A stretch of 25,401 nucleotides of DNA, taken from the NCBI GenBank assembly GCA_964572475.1, contig CAZNEZ010000034.1, positions 1 through 25,401 of the forward strand, written 5' to 3'. The notes below the pieces were generated by a model. That model was not told the origin of the DNA. It saw only the letters and a program-made list of their open reading frames with translations, and ran no database searches. This document shows, piece by piece, positions 7,564-14,965 of this stretch. Positions within the stretch are counted from its first letter, which is position 1, and every line of letters starts with the position of its first letter. The stretch is from CAZNEZ01 sp964572475 (GTDB lineage Bacteria; Bacillota; Clostridia; Lachnospirales; Lachnospiraceae). The position numbers were made by a program, and so were the translations under genes.

Positions 7564-9420
7564 ATGTGTGGATTTGTAGGATTTGTAGGTGACTGTAATG
7601 ATAAGGAACAGGTCATAAAGGAAATGATGATGAAGATTCTACATAGAGGTCCTGATTCACAGGATAGCTATGTGGATAATGATATAGCCCTAGGATTTGC
7701 GAGACTTAGTATTATTGATTTATCAAACGGAAGTCAGCCGATGGAAAATGAGGATGGAAGTATGGTCCTTGTATTCAATGGCGAGATTTATAATTATCAA
7801 GACATTAGAAAAGACCTTGTGGCAGCAGGTCATATATTTAAGACAGAGACTGATTCAGAAGTACTTCTTCACGGATATGAGGAATATGGTGTTGAACTTC
7901 TTAACAAATTACGCGGAATGTTTGCATTTACTATATGGGATAAAAACAAGAAAAAGCTATTTGGAGCAAGAGATTTCTTTGGAATTAAACCATACTATTA
8001 TGCCAATATGGGCAAAACATTTATGATAGGAAGTGAGATTAAAAGCTTCTTAGTTCATCCTGAGTTTGTTGCAGAAGTAAATGAGGACAGGCTTCCGGAT
8101 TATATGACCTTTTCATGCGTTCCAGGATATGAGACAATGTTTAAGAACGTATTTAAGCTTCCACCAGCCCATTACTATGAATATGAGAATGGTGTGCTGA
8201 ATATAAAGAGATACTGGCAGCCAGAATTTAAAATTAATGAGAATAAGAGCCTTGATGAATTTGTAGATGAGATTTCAGATACTTTTAAGGAATCAGTTAA
8301 AGCGCATACTATAGCAGATGTAGAAGTTGGATGTTTTCTTTCATCTGGTGTAGATTCAAGCTATGTAGCATGTGAATTATCCAAGCTTCAAAAGGTTAAG
8401 ACATATACAGCGGGATTTGCAGATCATAAATATAGTGAAGCAGACAATGCTAAAATGCTTGCAGATGAGATTCATGCACCTAATTATCCACGTATAATTT
8501 CAGCCGAAGACTATTTTAATAGTGTAGGCAAGGTTCAATATCATATGGATGAGCCACTTGGCAATCCAAGTGCTAATAATCTGTATTATGTGTCACAAAG
8601 GGCAGCAGAAGATATTAAGTGTATACTTTCTGGTGAAGGCGCTGATGAGATGTTTGGCGGATACAATGTATATAAAGAACCACTTGCTATTGCTAAATAT
8701 CAGAAAAAGGTTCCTAAGTTCATAAGAAAAGGACTTGCTGGTGTTGTGAAGGTTATGCCTAACTTTAGAGGTAAGAATTTCATAATACGTGGAAGTAAGA
8801 CTATAGAAGAGAGATATATTGGAAACTCTAACTGTTTCAAAGTTGGAGAAAGAGATAAATACCTAAAAAAACATTATAATTCAGAACCACCACAATGGTT
8901 TACTAAGAAATTCTATGATGAAGCTAAGAACTATGACGATGTAACAAAGATGCAATATCTGGATATTCATGGCTGGATGGTTCAGGAGATTCTTCTTAAG
9001 GCTGATAAGATGAGCATGTCACAGTCTTTGGAGCTTAGAGTACCATTTCTTGATAAAAAAATATTTGAATTATCATCGACTATTCCTGCTAAATATAAGG
9101 TTAGCGAAGAGAATACAAAGCTTGCAATGAGAATGGCAGCTAATAGAGAGATTAATAAAGTTAGTGCTAATCGTAAGAAACTGGCATTTCCAACACCTTT
9201 GCCAGAATGGTTAAAACAAGATGAATACTACAATATGGTCAAAAGATATTTTACAAATGCTACCGCAGAGAAATATTTTAATACAGAGATGCTGGTCAAA
9301 TTGTTAGATGATCATAGAGCAGGTAAAAGATTTCAAGTTTCAAAAATTTGGACAGTATTTTCATTTCTTGTTTGGCATGAACAATTTTTTGAATTAAAGG
9401 AAAATAAGCAGCAGTGCTAA
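7564..9420 (+). CDS. asnB: glutamine-hydrolysing asparagine synthase (class II, AsnB/AsnO/AsnH type)
   Basis: Two-domain amidotransferase of 618 residues. The N-terminal Ntn glutaminase domain starts MCGFVGFVG, with Cys2 as the nucleophile; this fixes the start at 7564 despite an open frame upstream. HRGPDSQD and FNGEIYNYQ bind glutamine. The synthetase domain has the PP-loop LSSGVDSS (259-266) and LSGEGADEMFGGY, which form a beta-aspartyl-AMP and amidate it. It follows D-Asp ligase, racemase and MurE-like genes, so the acceptor may be the D-Asp crossbridge rather than free L-Asp, as described for AsnH in Lactococcus. That is inference; ordinary asparagine synthesis would look the same in sequence. 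The 99-nt structured element fills the gap after murE, so asnB output may be set separately from the rest of the operon. Confidence 0.9.
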   Translation: MCGFVGFVGDCNDKEQVIKEMMMKILHRGPDSQDSYVDNDIALGFARLSIIDLSNGSQPMENEDGSMVLVFNGEIYNYQDIRKDLVAAGHIFKTETDSEVLLHGYEEYGVELLNKLRGMFAFTIWDKNKKKLFGARDFFGIKPYYYANMGKTFMIGSEIKSFLVHPEFVAEVNEDRLPDYMTFSCVPGYETMFKNVFKLPPAHYYEYENGVLNIKRYWQPEFKINENKSLDEFVDEISDTFKESVKAHTIADVEVGCFLSSGVDSSYVACELSKLQKVKTYTAGFADHKYSEADNAKMLADEIHAPNYPRIISAEDYFNSVGKVQYHMDEPLGNPSANNLYYVSQRAAEDIKCILSGEGADEMFGGYNVYKEPLAIAKYQKKVPKFIRKGLAGVVKVMPNFRGKNFIIRGSKTIEERYIGNSNCFKVGERDKYLKKHYNSEPPQWFTKKFYDEAKNYDDVTKMQYLDIHGWMVQEILLKADKMSMSQSLELRVPFLDKKIFELSSTIPAKYKVSEENTKLAMRMAANREINKVSANRKKLAFPTPLPEWLKQDEYYNMVKRYFTNATAEKYFNTEMLVKLLDDHRAGKRFQVSKIWTVFSFLVWHEQFFELKENKQQC

Positions 9421-9466
9421 GTGTGTTAAATTTATAACCGTTGAGGGAACGGAGAATGGAGGAAGC

Positions 9467-10579
9467 ATGACTAGAATACTTACTATGAGAGCTAAAGAGG
9501 GAATGATTGTTGCCAGCAATATATATACTTCTTCTGATAGATTAGTTATACTAAAAGGTACAGAACTTACAGAAGAAATATTAGACAAGCTAAAGTATTA
9601 TGGAATATTTGACTTTTATATTGAAGACGCAGTGTTAGATGATATAAAAGATCTAGAGGATTGGGAGAGTGACACATTAATTGATAATGATCCAAGAACT
9701 CATAGATATTATGACAGAATCCGTAATACGCCAGAGTTTGGTGAATTTGAAAAGATTTTCAATCATTCTGCCAAAGCTATTAAAGATAATATTGATGCAA
9801 TTGCATTAAATGGTTCAACAGTTCATTTTGATATTCTTCTTGATGCGGTTAACAGTATTACAGACAAATTTGAGCCTAAGGCTTCACTATTTGATATGCT
9901 TAAATGTATAGAGGGTTATGATGACCTTACATATATTCACTCTTTAAATGTTGCTTTAATTGCAAAGGTATTAGGTAAATGGATTGGACTAAATGATGAA
10001 GAAATCAACATTTTAACCCTTAGTGGTGTTCTCCATGACATTGGTAAGGTAATGATTCCACATAGTATTATTACTAAACCGGGAAGACTTACTGCGGCTG
10101 AGTATGCTATAGTTCAAGCCCATCCTACATATGGATTTACAATGCTTATGAATAGCAATACGACAATTGATAAACGTATAGCCAATGGTGTACTACAGCA
10201 TCATGAAAGATGTGATGGAAGCGGTTATCCAAGCAGACTAGTATCTGGTGAGATAGATGAATTTGCTAAAATTATTGCTATTTCAGATGTATATGATGCA
10301 ATGACTGCTAACAGAGTATATCGCCAGGGTATATGTCCATTTTCAGTAATAGAAGAGTTTGAAAAGAAGATTGATGCATATGATCCTAAAATTCTTATGG
10401 TATTTCTTGAAAAAATAGCTCAGTCTTATGTAAATGAAAACGTATGGCTTAGTGATAACAGAGAAGGTAAAATAATTATGATTAATAAGTATGCGCTTGC
10501 TGAGCCATGCATAGTAATCGATGATGAATATATTGATTTATCCCGCCATAGAGATATAAAGATTAAGTCTTTGCTGTAA
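9467..10579 (+). CDS. HD-GYP domain cyclic di-GMP phosphodiesterase
   Basis: Soluble protein of 370 residues. The N-terminal ~140 residues are a conserved-looking helper region (DUF3391-like at best) without TM helices. The HD-GYP domain has the HD pair His190-Asp191 in VLHDIGK, then HHERCDGSGYP (245-255) with the GYP motif intact. Such enzymes use a two- or three-metal centre to hydrolyse cyclic di-GMP. The sequence predicts activity but no partner signal domain. It begins 46 bases after asnB with GGAGG before ATG, so it is probably on the same transcript. A small CCGTT/AACGG hairpin lies at 9439-9453. With the cyclase at 946, this window holds one synthesis and one breakdown enzyme for the same messenger. 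Confidence 0.88.
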   Translation: MTRILTMRAKEGMIVASNIYTSSDRLVILKGTELTEEILDKLKYYGIFDFYIEDAVLDDIKDLEDWESDTLIDNDPRTHRYYDRIRNTPEFGEFEKIFNHSAKAIKDNIDAIALNGSTVHFDILLDAVNSITDKFEPKASLFDMLKCIEGYDDLTYIHSLNVALIAKVLGKWIGLNDEEINILTLSGVLHDIGKVMIPHSIITKPGRLTAAEYAIVQAHPTYGFTMLMNSNTTIDKRIANGVLQHHERCDGSGYPSRLVSGEIDEFAKIIAISDVYDAMTANRVYRQGICPFSVIEEFEKKIDAYDPKILMVFLEKIAQSYVNENVWLSDNREGKIIMINKYALAEPCIVIDDEYIDLSRHRDIKIKSLL

Positions 10580-10614
10580 TAGGTGTGATTGATTGGAAAG
10601 AAGAGAATGGTTAA

Positions 10615-11067
10615 ATGGAAATAGAGAGAAAATTCCTTATTGATAAAGATAATATACCAGATAATCTTAATAGGTACAAATACAAGGATATAGAACAGGG
10701 ATATCTTTCTACTGAACCAGTAGTTAGAGTTAGAAAGTCAAATGACAAGTATACATTGACATATAAGTCCAAAGGTTTTCTTGTTAGGGAGGAATATAAC
10801 CTGCCACTAACAAGAGAATCATATGAACATCTTATCGCTAAAGCCGATGGAAATATCATTACTAAGAGAAGATATCTTATTCCAGAAAAAGAGGGGCTTA
10901 CTATTGAACTTGATATTTTTGATGGTAAATACAAAGGTCTTGTTGTGGCAGAAGTAGAATTCAATACAGAAAATGAAGCAAATTCATATGTAGCACCAGA
11001 ATGGTTTGGAGAAGATGTTACAATGAAAGCGGAATACAGTAATAGTAATCTTGCCCTCACATTCTGA
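10615..11067 (+). CDS. CYTH-domain triphosphate tunnel metalloenzyme
   Basis: Small protein of 150 residues beginning MEIERKFLI, the ExExK signature of the CYTH superfamily (Glu2, Glu4, Lys6). Basic strands VVRVRK, LTYKSKG and KRRYLI and acidic strands ELDIFDG and VAEVEF should line the tunnel that binds a triphosphate and metals. Short bacterial members act on inorganic tripolyphosphate; others are class IV adenylate cyclases or thiamine triphosphatases. The exact substrate cannot be read from sequence. It starts 35 bases after the HD-GYP gene and is the last gene before a terminator, so it is likely the operon's end. A 149-codon open frame on the opposite strand is a composition shadow. Confidence 0.85.
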   Translation: MEIERKFLIDKDNIPDNLNRYKYKDIEQGYLSTEPVVRVRKSNDKYTLTYKSKGFLVREEYNLPLTRESYEHLIAKADGNIITKRRYLIPEKEGLTIELDIFDGKYKGLVVAEVEFNTENEANSYVAPEWFGEDVTMKAEYSNSNLALTF

Positions 11068-11096
11068 TAAATGTCTTACAATGGCAGATTCTTTTT
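11047..11096 (+). terminator. probable terminator overlapping the CYTH stop codon
   Basis: AATCTTGCC (11047-11055) pairs with GGCAGATT (11083-11090) with one bulged T. An inner hairpin ACATT/AATGT (11059-11063/11070-11074) sits within it, and CTTTTT follows. It would end the long plus-strand operon inside the 3' end of the convergent permease gene, only 8 bases away. Confidence 0.5.
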
Positions 11097-11873
11097 ATTA
11101 AATACATATGCTCCTGAAATATTAAGTATAATTCCTGCGAGTATCATAACAATAAATTGAATAATATAGCTATCTCCATTTACTATTGAACTTGGGTCAA
11201 ATAATGAGAAAAATGTAAGATGGTTAAGCCATTCAAGCTTTCCCCCCATATTAGCTAACATTTGAATAATATATGATATAATTGGTATTCCTGCTCCAAT
11301 AAGAAGACATTGTCTTGTCTCATTACTAATACATGAGGCAAAGAAACAGATTCCTCCTATTAAGAAGTGCATTAGATATACTCCAAAATTCAAAGTGATA
11401 AATGTACTAATGTCAAGTTCACCAGGAAATGCAATAGATGAGATTACAATTCCAAGGACTGTACTATATACGATAGTAATAAGAATACTTAGATTAAGTA
11501 CTAACATTTGAGTAAAGACAACGGTATTTCTAGTTACAGGAGCAGCTAGAAGATAAGTCATAGAACCTTTGTCAACATGTCTGGAGATAAGTCTATTAGC
11601 AATAACAATTGTTGCTATCATAGGGAATATAATCATAAAAAATCCATAAAGGTAGTTGGATAAAAAGCTGACAAGAGTAGTTCCGGCAGACTGCATTCCA
11701 AATAATGACATGATATCAGGCATCTGCTCAGCAAATTGATTCAAAAGAGCGCCTAGATTGGGGTCAAACATTGTTATCATTACGCATATGTATATAGTTA
11801 AAATTATGGCAAATGCCGCAGTATATACAGCATTGGACTTTATGCTCTGTTTAAGCAGTGTAAGATTAATCAT
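11076..11873 (-). CDS. ABC-2 type transporter permease
   Basis: Integral membrane protein of 265 residues with about six TM helices and no nucleotide-binding motif, like the permease half of two-gene ABC-2 exporters (drug, lantibiotic or bacitracin immunity types). The long loop with FDPNLGALLNQFAEQMPD near residues 40-60 and the RLISRHVDKGSMTYLLAAPV cytosolic stretch are typical of the family. The start at 11873 (MINLTLLKQ) is preferred because a very strong GGAGGTG precedes it. This start overlaps the ATPase stop by 8 bases, implying translational coupling. The substrate is unknown. Confidence 0.85.
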   Translation of the reverse strand: MINLTLLKQSIKSNAVYTAAFAIILTIYICVMITMFDPNLGALLNQFAEQMPDIMSLFGMQSAGTTLVSFLSNYLYGFFMIIFPMIATIVIANRLISRHVDKGSMTYLLAAPVTRNTVVFTQMLVLNLSILITIVYSTVLGIVISSIAFPGELDISTFITLNFGVYLMHFLIGGICFFASCISNETRQCLLIGAGIPIISYIIQMLANMGGKLEWLNHLTFFSLFDPSSIVNGDSYIIQFIVMILAGIILNISGAYVFNKKNLPL

Positions 11874-12771
11874 TCTTAGCACCTCCTTTAGTTGTGTAAT
11901 AGTGCATAAATATGTCTTCAAGACTTTGTACCTCTGAATCCAGAGATATAATGTTGTGAGAATTTAAAATGCCAATAAATGCACTTAAATTGTTAGAAAT
12001 ATCAACAGTTACAGAATTGTCTTTTATAGAATGCACTTTAATATCAGCAGAATTAAGTTCATTTACAAATAAATCAGGTGATTCAGAAAGTACTACATTA
12101 TATCGGTGAAGCCTTGATTGCTTAAGAGACTCTATAGTGTCGGTAGTAACTATATGTCCTGCACGAATTATACTTACTCTTGAACATGTTTTTTCAACTT
12201 CTTCAAAAATGTGGGAAGACAGAAGAATGGTATTCCCCTGCTTTTGATGGTTAAGAACCAGATTGATAAATGTGTTCTGCATAAGAGGATCTAGTCCGCT
12301 GGAAGGTTCATCAAGTAAAATTACATCTGGATTGTGCATAAATGCGCATATAATACAAACTTTTTGTTTCATTCCTTTTGACATCTTACGAATTTTACCA
12401 CTTGGATCAAGCTCAAACATATCAATAAGCTCTTTTGCATAAGTTAAGTCTTTAAGCCCACGATATGCAGCTATAAATTTTATAAATCCCATACCTGTAG
12501 TATCTTCAGGAAGAGCAATCTCTCCGGGAATGTACCCCAGATTCTTTTGAATCTTATGGGCTTCGGTTCTACAGTCCAGTCCATTAACTGTGCAGGTACC
12601 GACATCAGGAGATGAGAATCCCATTAAATGTCTTATTGTTGTGGTCTTTCCGGCACCGTTAGGCCCCAAAAATCCAAAGATTTCCCCTTTTTCAATATTA
12701 AATGAGATATTAAATATACCTTTGTTGTTACCATAGTCTTTAGTAAGACTCTTTAGTTCTATTACACTCAT
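11866..12771 (-). CDS. ABC transporter ATP-binding protein
   Basis: ATPase subunit of 301 residues pairing with the overlapping permease. Walker A is GPNGAGKT (36-43), the signature is MSKGMKQK (130-137, a common variant of LSGGQ in this subfamily), Walker B is VILLDEPSSGLDP (150-162), and the H-loop is LLSSHIF. The C-terminal ~80 residues form a small regulatory domain as in CcmA/BcrA-type ATPases. GGAGG (12778-12782) lies 6 nt before ATG. It is transcribed divergently from fabV. The cargo cannot be assigned; there is no adjacent two-component system or bacteriocin gene. Confidence 0.9.
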   Translation of the reverse strand: MSVIELKSLTKDYGNNKGIFNISFNIEKGEIFGFLGPNGAGKTTTIRHLMGFSSPDVGTCTVNGLDCRTEAHKIQKNLGYIPGEIALPEDTTGMGFIKFIAAYRGLKDLTYAKELIDMFELDPSGKIRKMSKGMKQKVCIICAFMHNPDVILLDEPSSGLDPLMQNTFINLVLNHQKQGNTILLSSHIFEEVEKTCSRVSIIRAGHIVTTDTIESLKQSRLHRYNVVLSESPDLFVNELNSADIKVHSIKDNSVTVDISNNLSAFIGILNSHNIISLDSEVQSLEDIFMHYYTTKGGAKND

Positions 12772-12870
12772 ATAAAACCTCCATTCCCGCCATTAAACTG
12801 CAAACTCTGGGCTGTCAGTCAAAAAAGCCAACTATTAAATAGATGCACTAAAAAATAGAATTCTTTGACA

Positions 12871-12879
12871 ATATTAGCA
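12871..12879 (-). promoter_or_regulatory. candidate extended -10 promoter for the ABC transporter operon
   Basis: On the minus strand, TGCTAATAT matches the extended -10 pattern TGnTAnnnT. No good -35 is visible. The start would leave a leader of about 95 nt before the ATPase gene. Confidence 0.35.
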
Positions 12880-12979
12880 GTAGAATAACACCATACCGAT
12901 TAATTGTCAATGTAGCTGAGGCTACAAAAATCATATAATTATGTACCTATATAAGTTTATAAAATATCAAAAAAAATTG

Positions 12980-13020
12980 TTTGAAAGTCTAAATAAAAAG
13001 CTTGACTATCTAAATAAAAT
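12980..13020 (+). repeat. two imperfect direct repeats overlapping the fabV -35
   Basis: The 20-base units 12980-12999 and 13001-13020 match at 15 of 20 positions and share the core TCTAAATAAAA. Their period of 21 bases is two helical turns, so a bound protein would meet both on the same face. The second unit contains the fabV -35. Each starts with (T/C)TTGA...TC, loosely like a MarR-type fatty-acid operator, but the inverted symmetry is poor. Confidence 0.45.
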
Positions 13021-13030
13021 GATTTATCCT
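13002..13030 (+). promoter_or_regulatory. promoter of fabV
   Basis: TTGACT (13002-13007) and TATCCT (13025-13030) are 17 bases apart. Transcription would start near 13037, 48 bases before the ATG. Confidence 0.55.
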
Positions 13031-13084
13031 TATTTGTATATTTTGAATATCAAAGTAACATTAAGCTATAGATGGAGGTCAATT

Positions 13085-14242
13085 ATGATAATAGAGCCTA
13101 AAGTTAGAGGATTTATTTGTACAACAGCTCATCCAGAAGGATGTAAAGAAAATGTAAAAAGGCAGATTGATTATGTTAAAAGTAATGGGAAGATAGATGG
13201 ACCTAAAAAGGTATTGGTTATTGGAGCTTCTACAGGATATGGACTGGCTACAAGAATTACTACAGCATTTGGAAGTGGAGCAGCCACACTTGGAATCATG
13301 TTTGAAAAGCAGCCTACAGATAAGAGATGTGCAACACCAGGTTTTTATAATACAAGAGCATTTGAAGAATTTGCAGCAAGTGAAGGCCTATATGCAAAAA
13401 CAATTAATGGAGATGCATTTTCGGCAGATATTAAGAATCAGGCAATAGAGATGATTAAGTCTGAGTTGGGACAGGTGGATATGGTGGTTTACAGTCTTGC
13501 AGCACCTCGAAGAACAGATACAGATGGAACAGTTTATTCTTCAGTACTTAAGACAACTTCAACTGATTTTACCAATAAGTCACTTGACCTTAGGACAAAT
13601 GAAGTAAACGAAGCAACCATTACCCCAGCAAATGATGAAGAAGTTAAAGCTACAGTTAAAGTAATGGGGGGAGAAGACTGGAAAGACTGGATTAAGGCAT
13701 TGTCTGATGCAGGTGTTTTGGCAAAAGGAGCTAAAACAGTTGCTTATTCATATATAGGACCAAAGCTTACATATCCAGTATATTACAGGGGTACTATAGG
13801 AATGGCAAAAGAACATCTGTATAATACTTCTGTTGAAATTAATGAAGAATTTGCTGATGTTACGGCATATATATCAGTTAATAAAGCACTTGTAACACAG
13901 GCAAGCTCAGCTATACCGATTGTTCCACTATATTTTGCTATTCTTTACAGAGTAATGAAAGATATGAATCTTCATGAAGGATGTATAGAGCAAATGGATA
14001 GACTGTTTAGAGATAAGATGTCAGTCAGCAGTCCAGAAGTAGATGAAATAGGCAGAATCAGAATGGATGATTATGAAATGCGTGAAGATGTTCAAAATGC
14101 AGTTATGTCTTCATGGGATATTGTTAATTCAGATAATGTAAAAGAATTAGCAGATTTGGAAGGATATTGGTCAGACTTTTATCATATGTTTGGTTTTAGA
14201 TTTGAAAATATTGATTATACCAAAGATGTAAATATAGAATAA
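13085..14242 (+). CDS. fabV: trans-2-enoyl-CoA/ACP reductase, FabV/TER family
   Basis: NADH-dependent reductase of the carbon-carbon double bond of trans-2-enoyl thioesters, used as the last step of fatty-acid elongation or in crotonyl-CoA reduction. At 385 residues it is slightly shorter than typical (~400). The opening MIIEPKVRGFICTTAHPEGC is characteristic of the family. The dinucleotide-binding VLVIGASTGYGLATR lies at 43-57, and the catalytic Tyr233-x8-Lys242 in YYRGTIGMAK is intact. The start at 13085 is chosen because GGAGG lies just upstream and the family N terminus begins there. The open frame extends to 12941 without support. Monocistronic from its own promoter. Whether it works on ACP or CoA substrates cannot be told. 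Confidence 0.92.
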   Translation: MIIEPKVRGFICTTAHPEGCKENVKRQIDYVKSNGKIDGPKKVLVIGASTGYGLATRITTAFGSGAATLGIMFEKQPTDKRCATPGFYNTRAFEEFAASEGLYAKTINGDAFSADIKNQAIEMIKSELGQVDMVVYSLAAPRRTDTDGTVYSSVLKTTSTDFTNKSLDLRTNEVNEATITPANDEEVKATVKVMGGEDWKDWIKALSDAGVLAKGAKTVAYSYIGPKLTYPVYYRGTIGMAKEHLYNTSVEINEEFADVTAYISVNKALVTQASSAIPIVPLYFAILYRVMKDMNLHEGCIEQMDRLFRDKMSVSSPEVDEIGRIRMDDYEMREDVQNAVMSSWDIVNSDNVKELADLEGYWSDFYHMFGFRFENIDYTKDVNIE

Positions 14243-14379
14243 CTTGTAACTTAAACTATAGTTAATGTAGGCTGAAAATAGTAATCTTTTGACTTCACAT
14301 ATTAATCTGATTGGGTTATACTATAGATATTAAAAATGAAACTAATAACTTTATTATTAATATTTAAATGGAGATTTGT

Positions 14380-14928
14380 ATGGCAAAAGTATATACATTT
14401 TTAGCAGATGGTTTTGAAACAATTGAGGCACTATCGGTAGTTGATTTACTAAGAAGAGCAGGTATAGAGGTTTGTACAGTATCAATAACGGATAATAAAA
14501 GAGTGCGTACGGCACAGAATATAGTAATAGAGGCTGATTCAAGCTTCTTTGAACAGGATTACAACGATGCAGATGTATTATTTCTGCCAGGAGGTATGCC
14601 GGGAACAAAGAATCTTGAAGATTTTATGCCTCTTATTTTGTTACTCAAGAAGCAGAATGAGGCAGGAAAGAAGATAGCAGCGATATGTGCAGCACCATAC
14701 ATTTTAGGAAAGAATAACATAGTAGAGGGTAAGGCGGTAACAAGTTACCCAGGATATGAAGAATGTATGTATGGAGCAGATTACAGGACAGATGCAGTTG
14801 TTACAGATGGTAATATAATTACAAGCAGAGGAGTTGGAACAGCACTTGATTTTGGAATTCAGTTAATTACTCTATTGAAAGATAAAGAAACTGCCGATAG
14901 AATAAGTAAGGCAATTTTACATTCATAG
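14380..14928 (+). CDS. DJ-1/PfpI family protein
   Basis: Cytosolic protein of 182 residues with the flavodoxin-like DJ-1 fold. The conserved acidic residue Glu16 in GFETIEAL and the nucleophilic-elbow Cys103 in AAICAAPYILG are present, as are LFLPGGMPG and TSRGVGTALDFG. It is closest in style to YajL/ThiJ-type DJ-1 proteins, reported as chaperones or in methylglyoxal/glycation defence; the activity is debated. The ATG at 14380 is chosen because GGAG (14370-14373) lies 6 nt upstream, and the product then begins MAKVYTFLADGFE as relatives do. No convincing promoter was found in the 137 bases before it. The TATACT at 14317 lies 22 bases from TTGACT, which is too far. Confidence 0.88.
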   Translation: MAKVYTFLADGFETIEALSVVDLLRRAGIEVCTVSITDNKRVRTAQNIVIEADSSFFEQDYNDADVLFLPGGMPGTKNLEDFMPLILLLKKQNEAGKKIAAICAAPYILGKNNIVEGKAVTSYPGYEECMYGADYRTDAVVTDGNIITSRGVGTALDFGIQLITLLKDKETADRISKAILHS

Positions 14929-14931
14929 CAA

Positions 14932-14960
14932 TTATGCAAAGGATTAGTGCAGAAATGAGG
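14932..14960 (+). repeat. possible 3' fragment of the asnB/clpP leader element
   Basis: Shares TTATGC, AAAGG and an exact 13-base GCAGAAATGAGGA with the clpP copy, in the same order and the same place relative to the downstream ATG (14966). The 5' hairpin and the 5' strand of helix 3 are absent, so it cannot fold like the full copies. Confidence 0.3.
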
Positions 14961-14965
14961 AAAAT

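Larger units (their letters stand above)
12772..13084. other. divergent intergenic control region between the ABC operon and fabV
   Basis: 313 bases without a gene. It holds a candidate minus-strand promoter for the ABC pair, a 6-bp hairpin TGTAGC-TGAG-GCTACA (12911-12926), a 21-bp-spaced direct repeat (12980-13020), and the fabV promoter. The frame upstream of fabV is open from 12941 but is Lys/Tyr/Leu-rich and lacks a ribosome-binding site, so it is not taken as coding. Confidence 0.6.

Noticed and set aside
10611..11060. 149-codon open frame antisense to the CYTH gene
   Set aside because: Ser/Leu-rich mirror of a well-supported gene, no ribosome-binding site, no recognisable domain.
12941..13084. 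48-residue N-terminal extension of FabV
   Set aside because: Contains the promoter and direct repeats, lacks a ribosome-binding site, and FabV relatives begin at the chosen Met.
14254..14263. Palindrome AACTATAGTT after fabV
   Set aside because: Too short and AT-rich; no T-run and no clear promoter relation.
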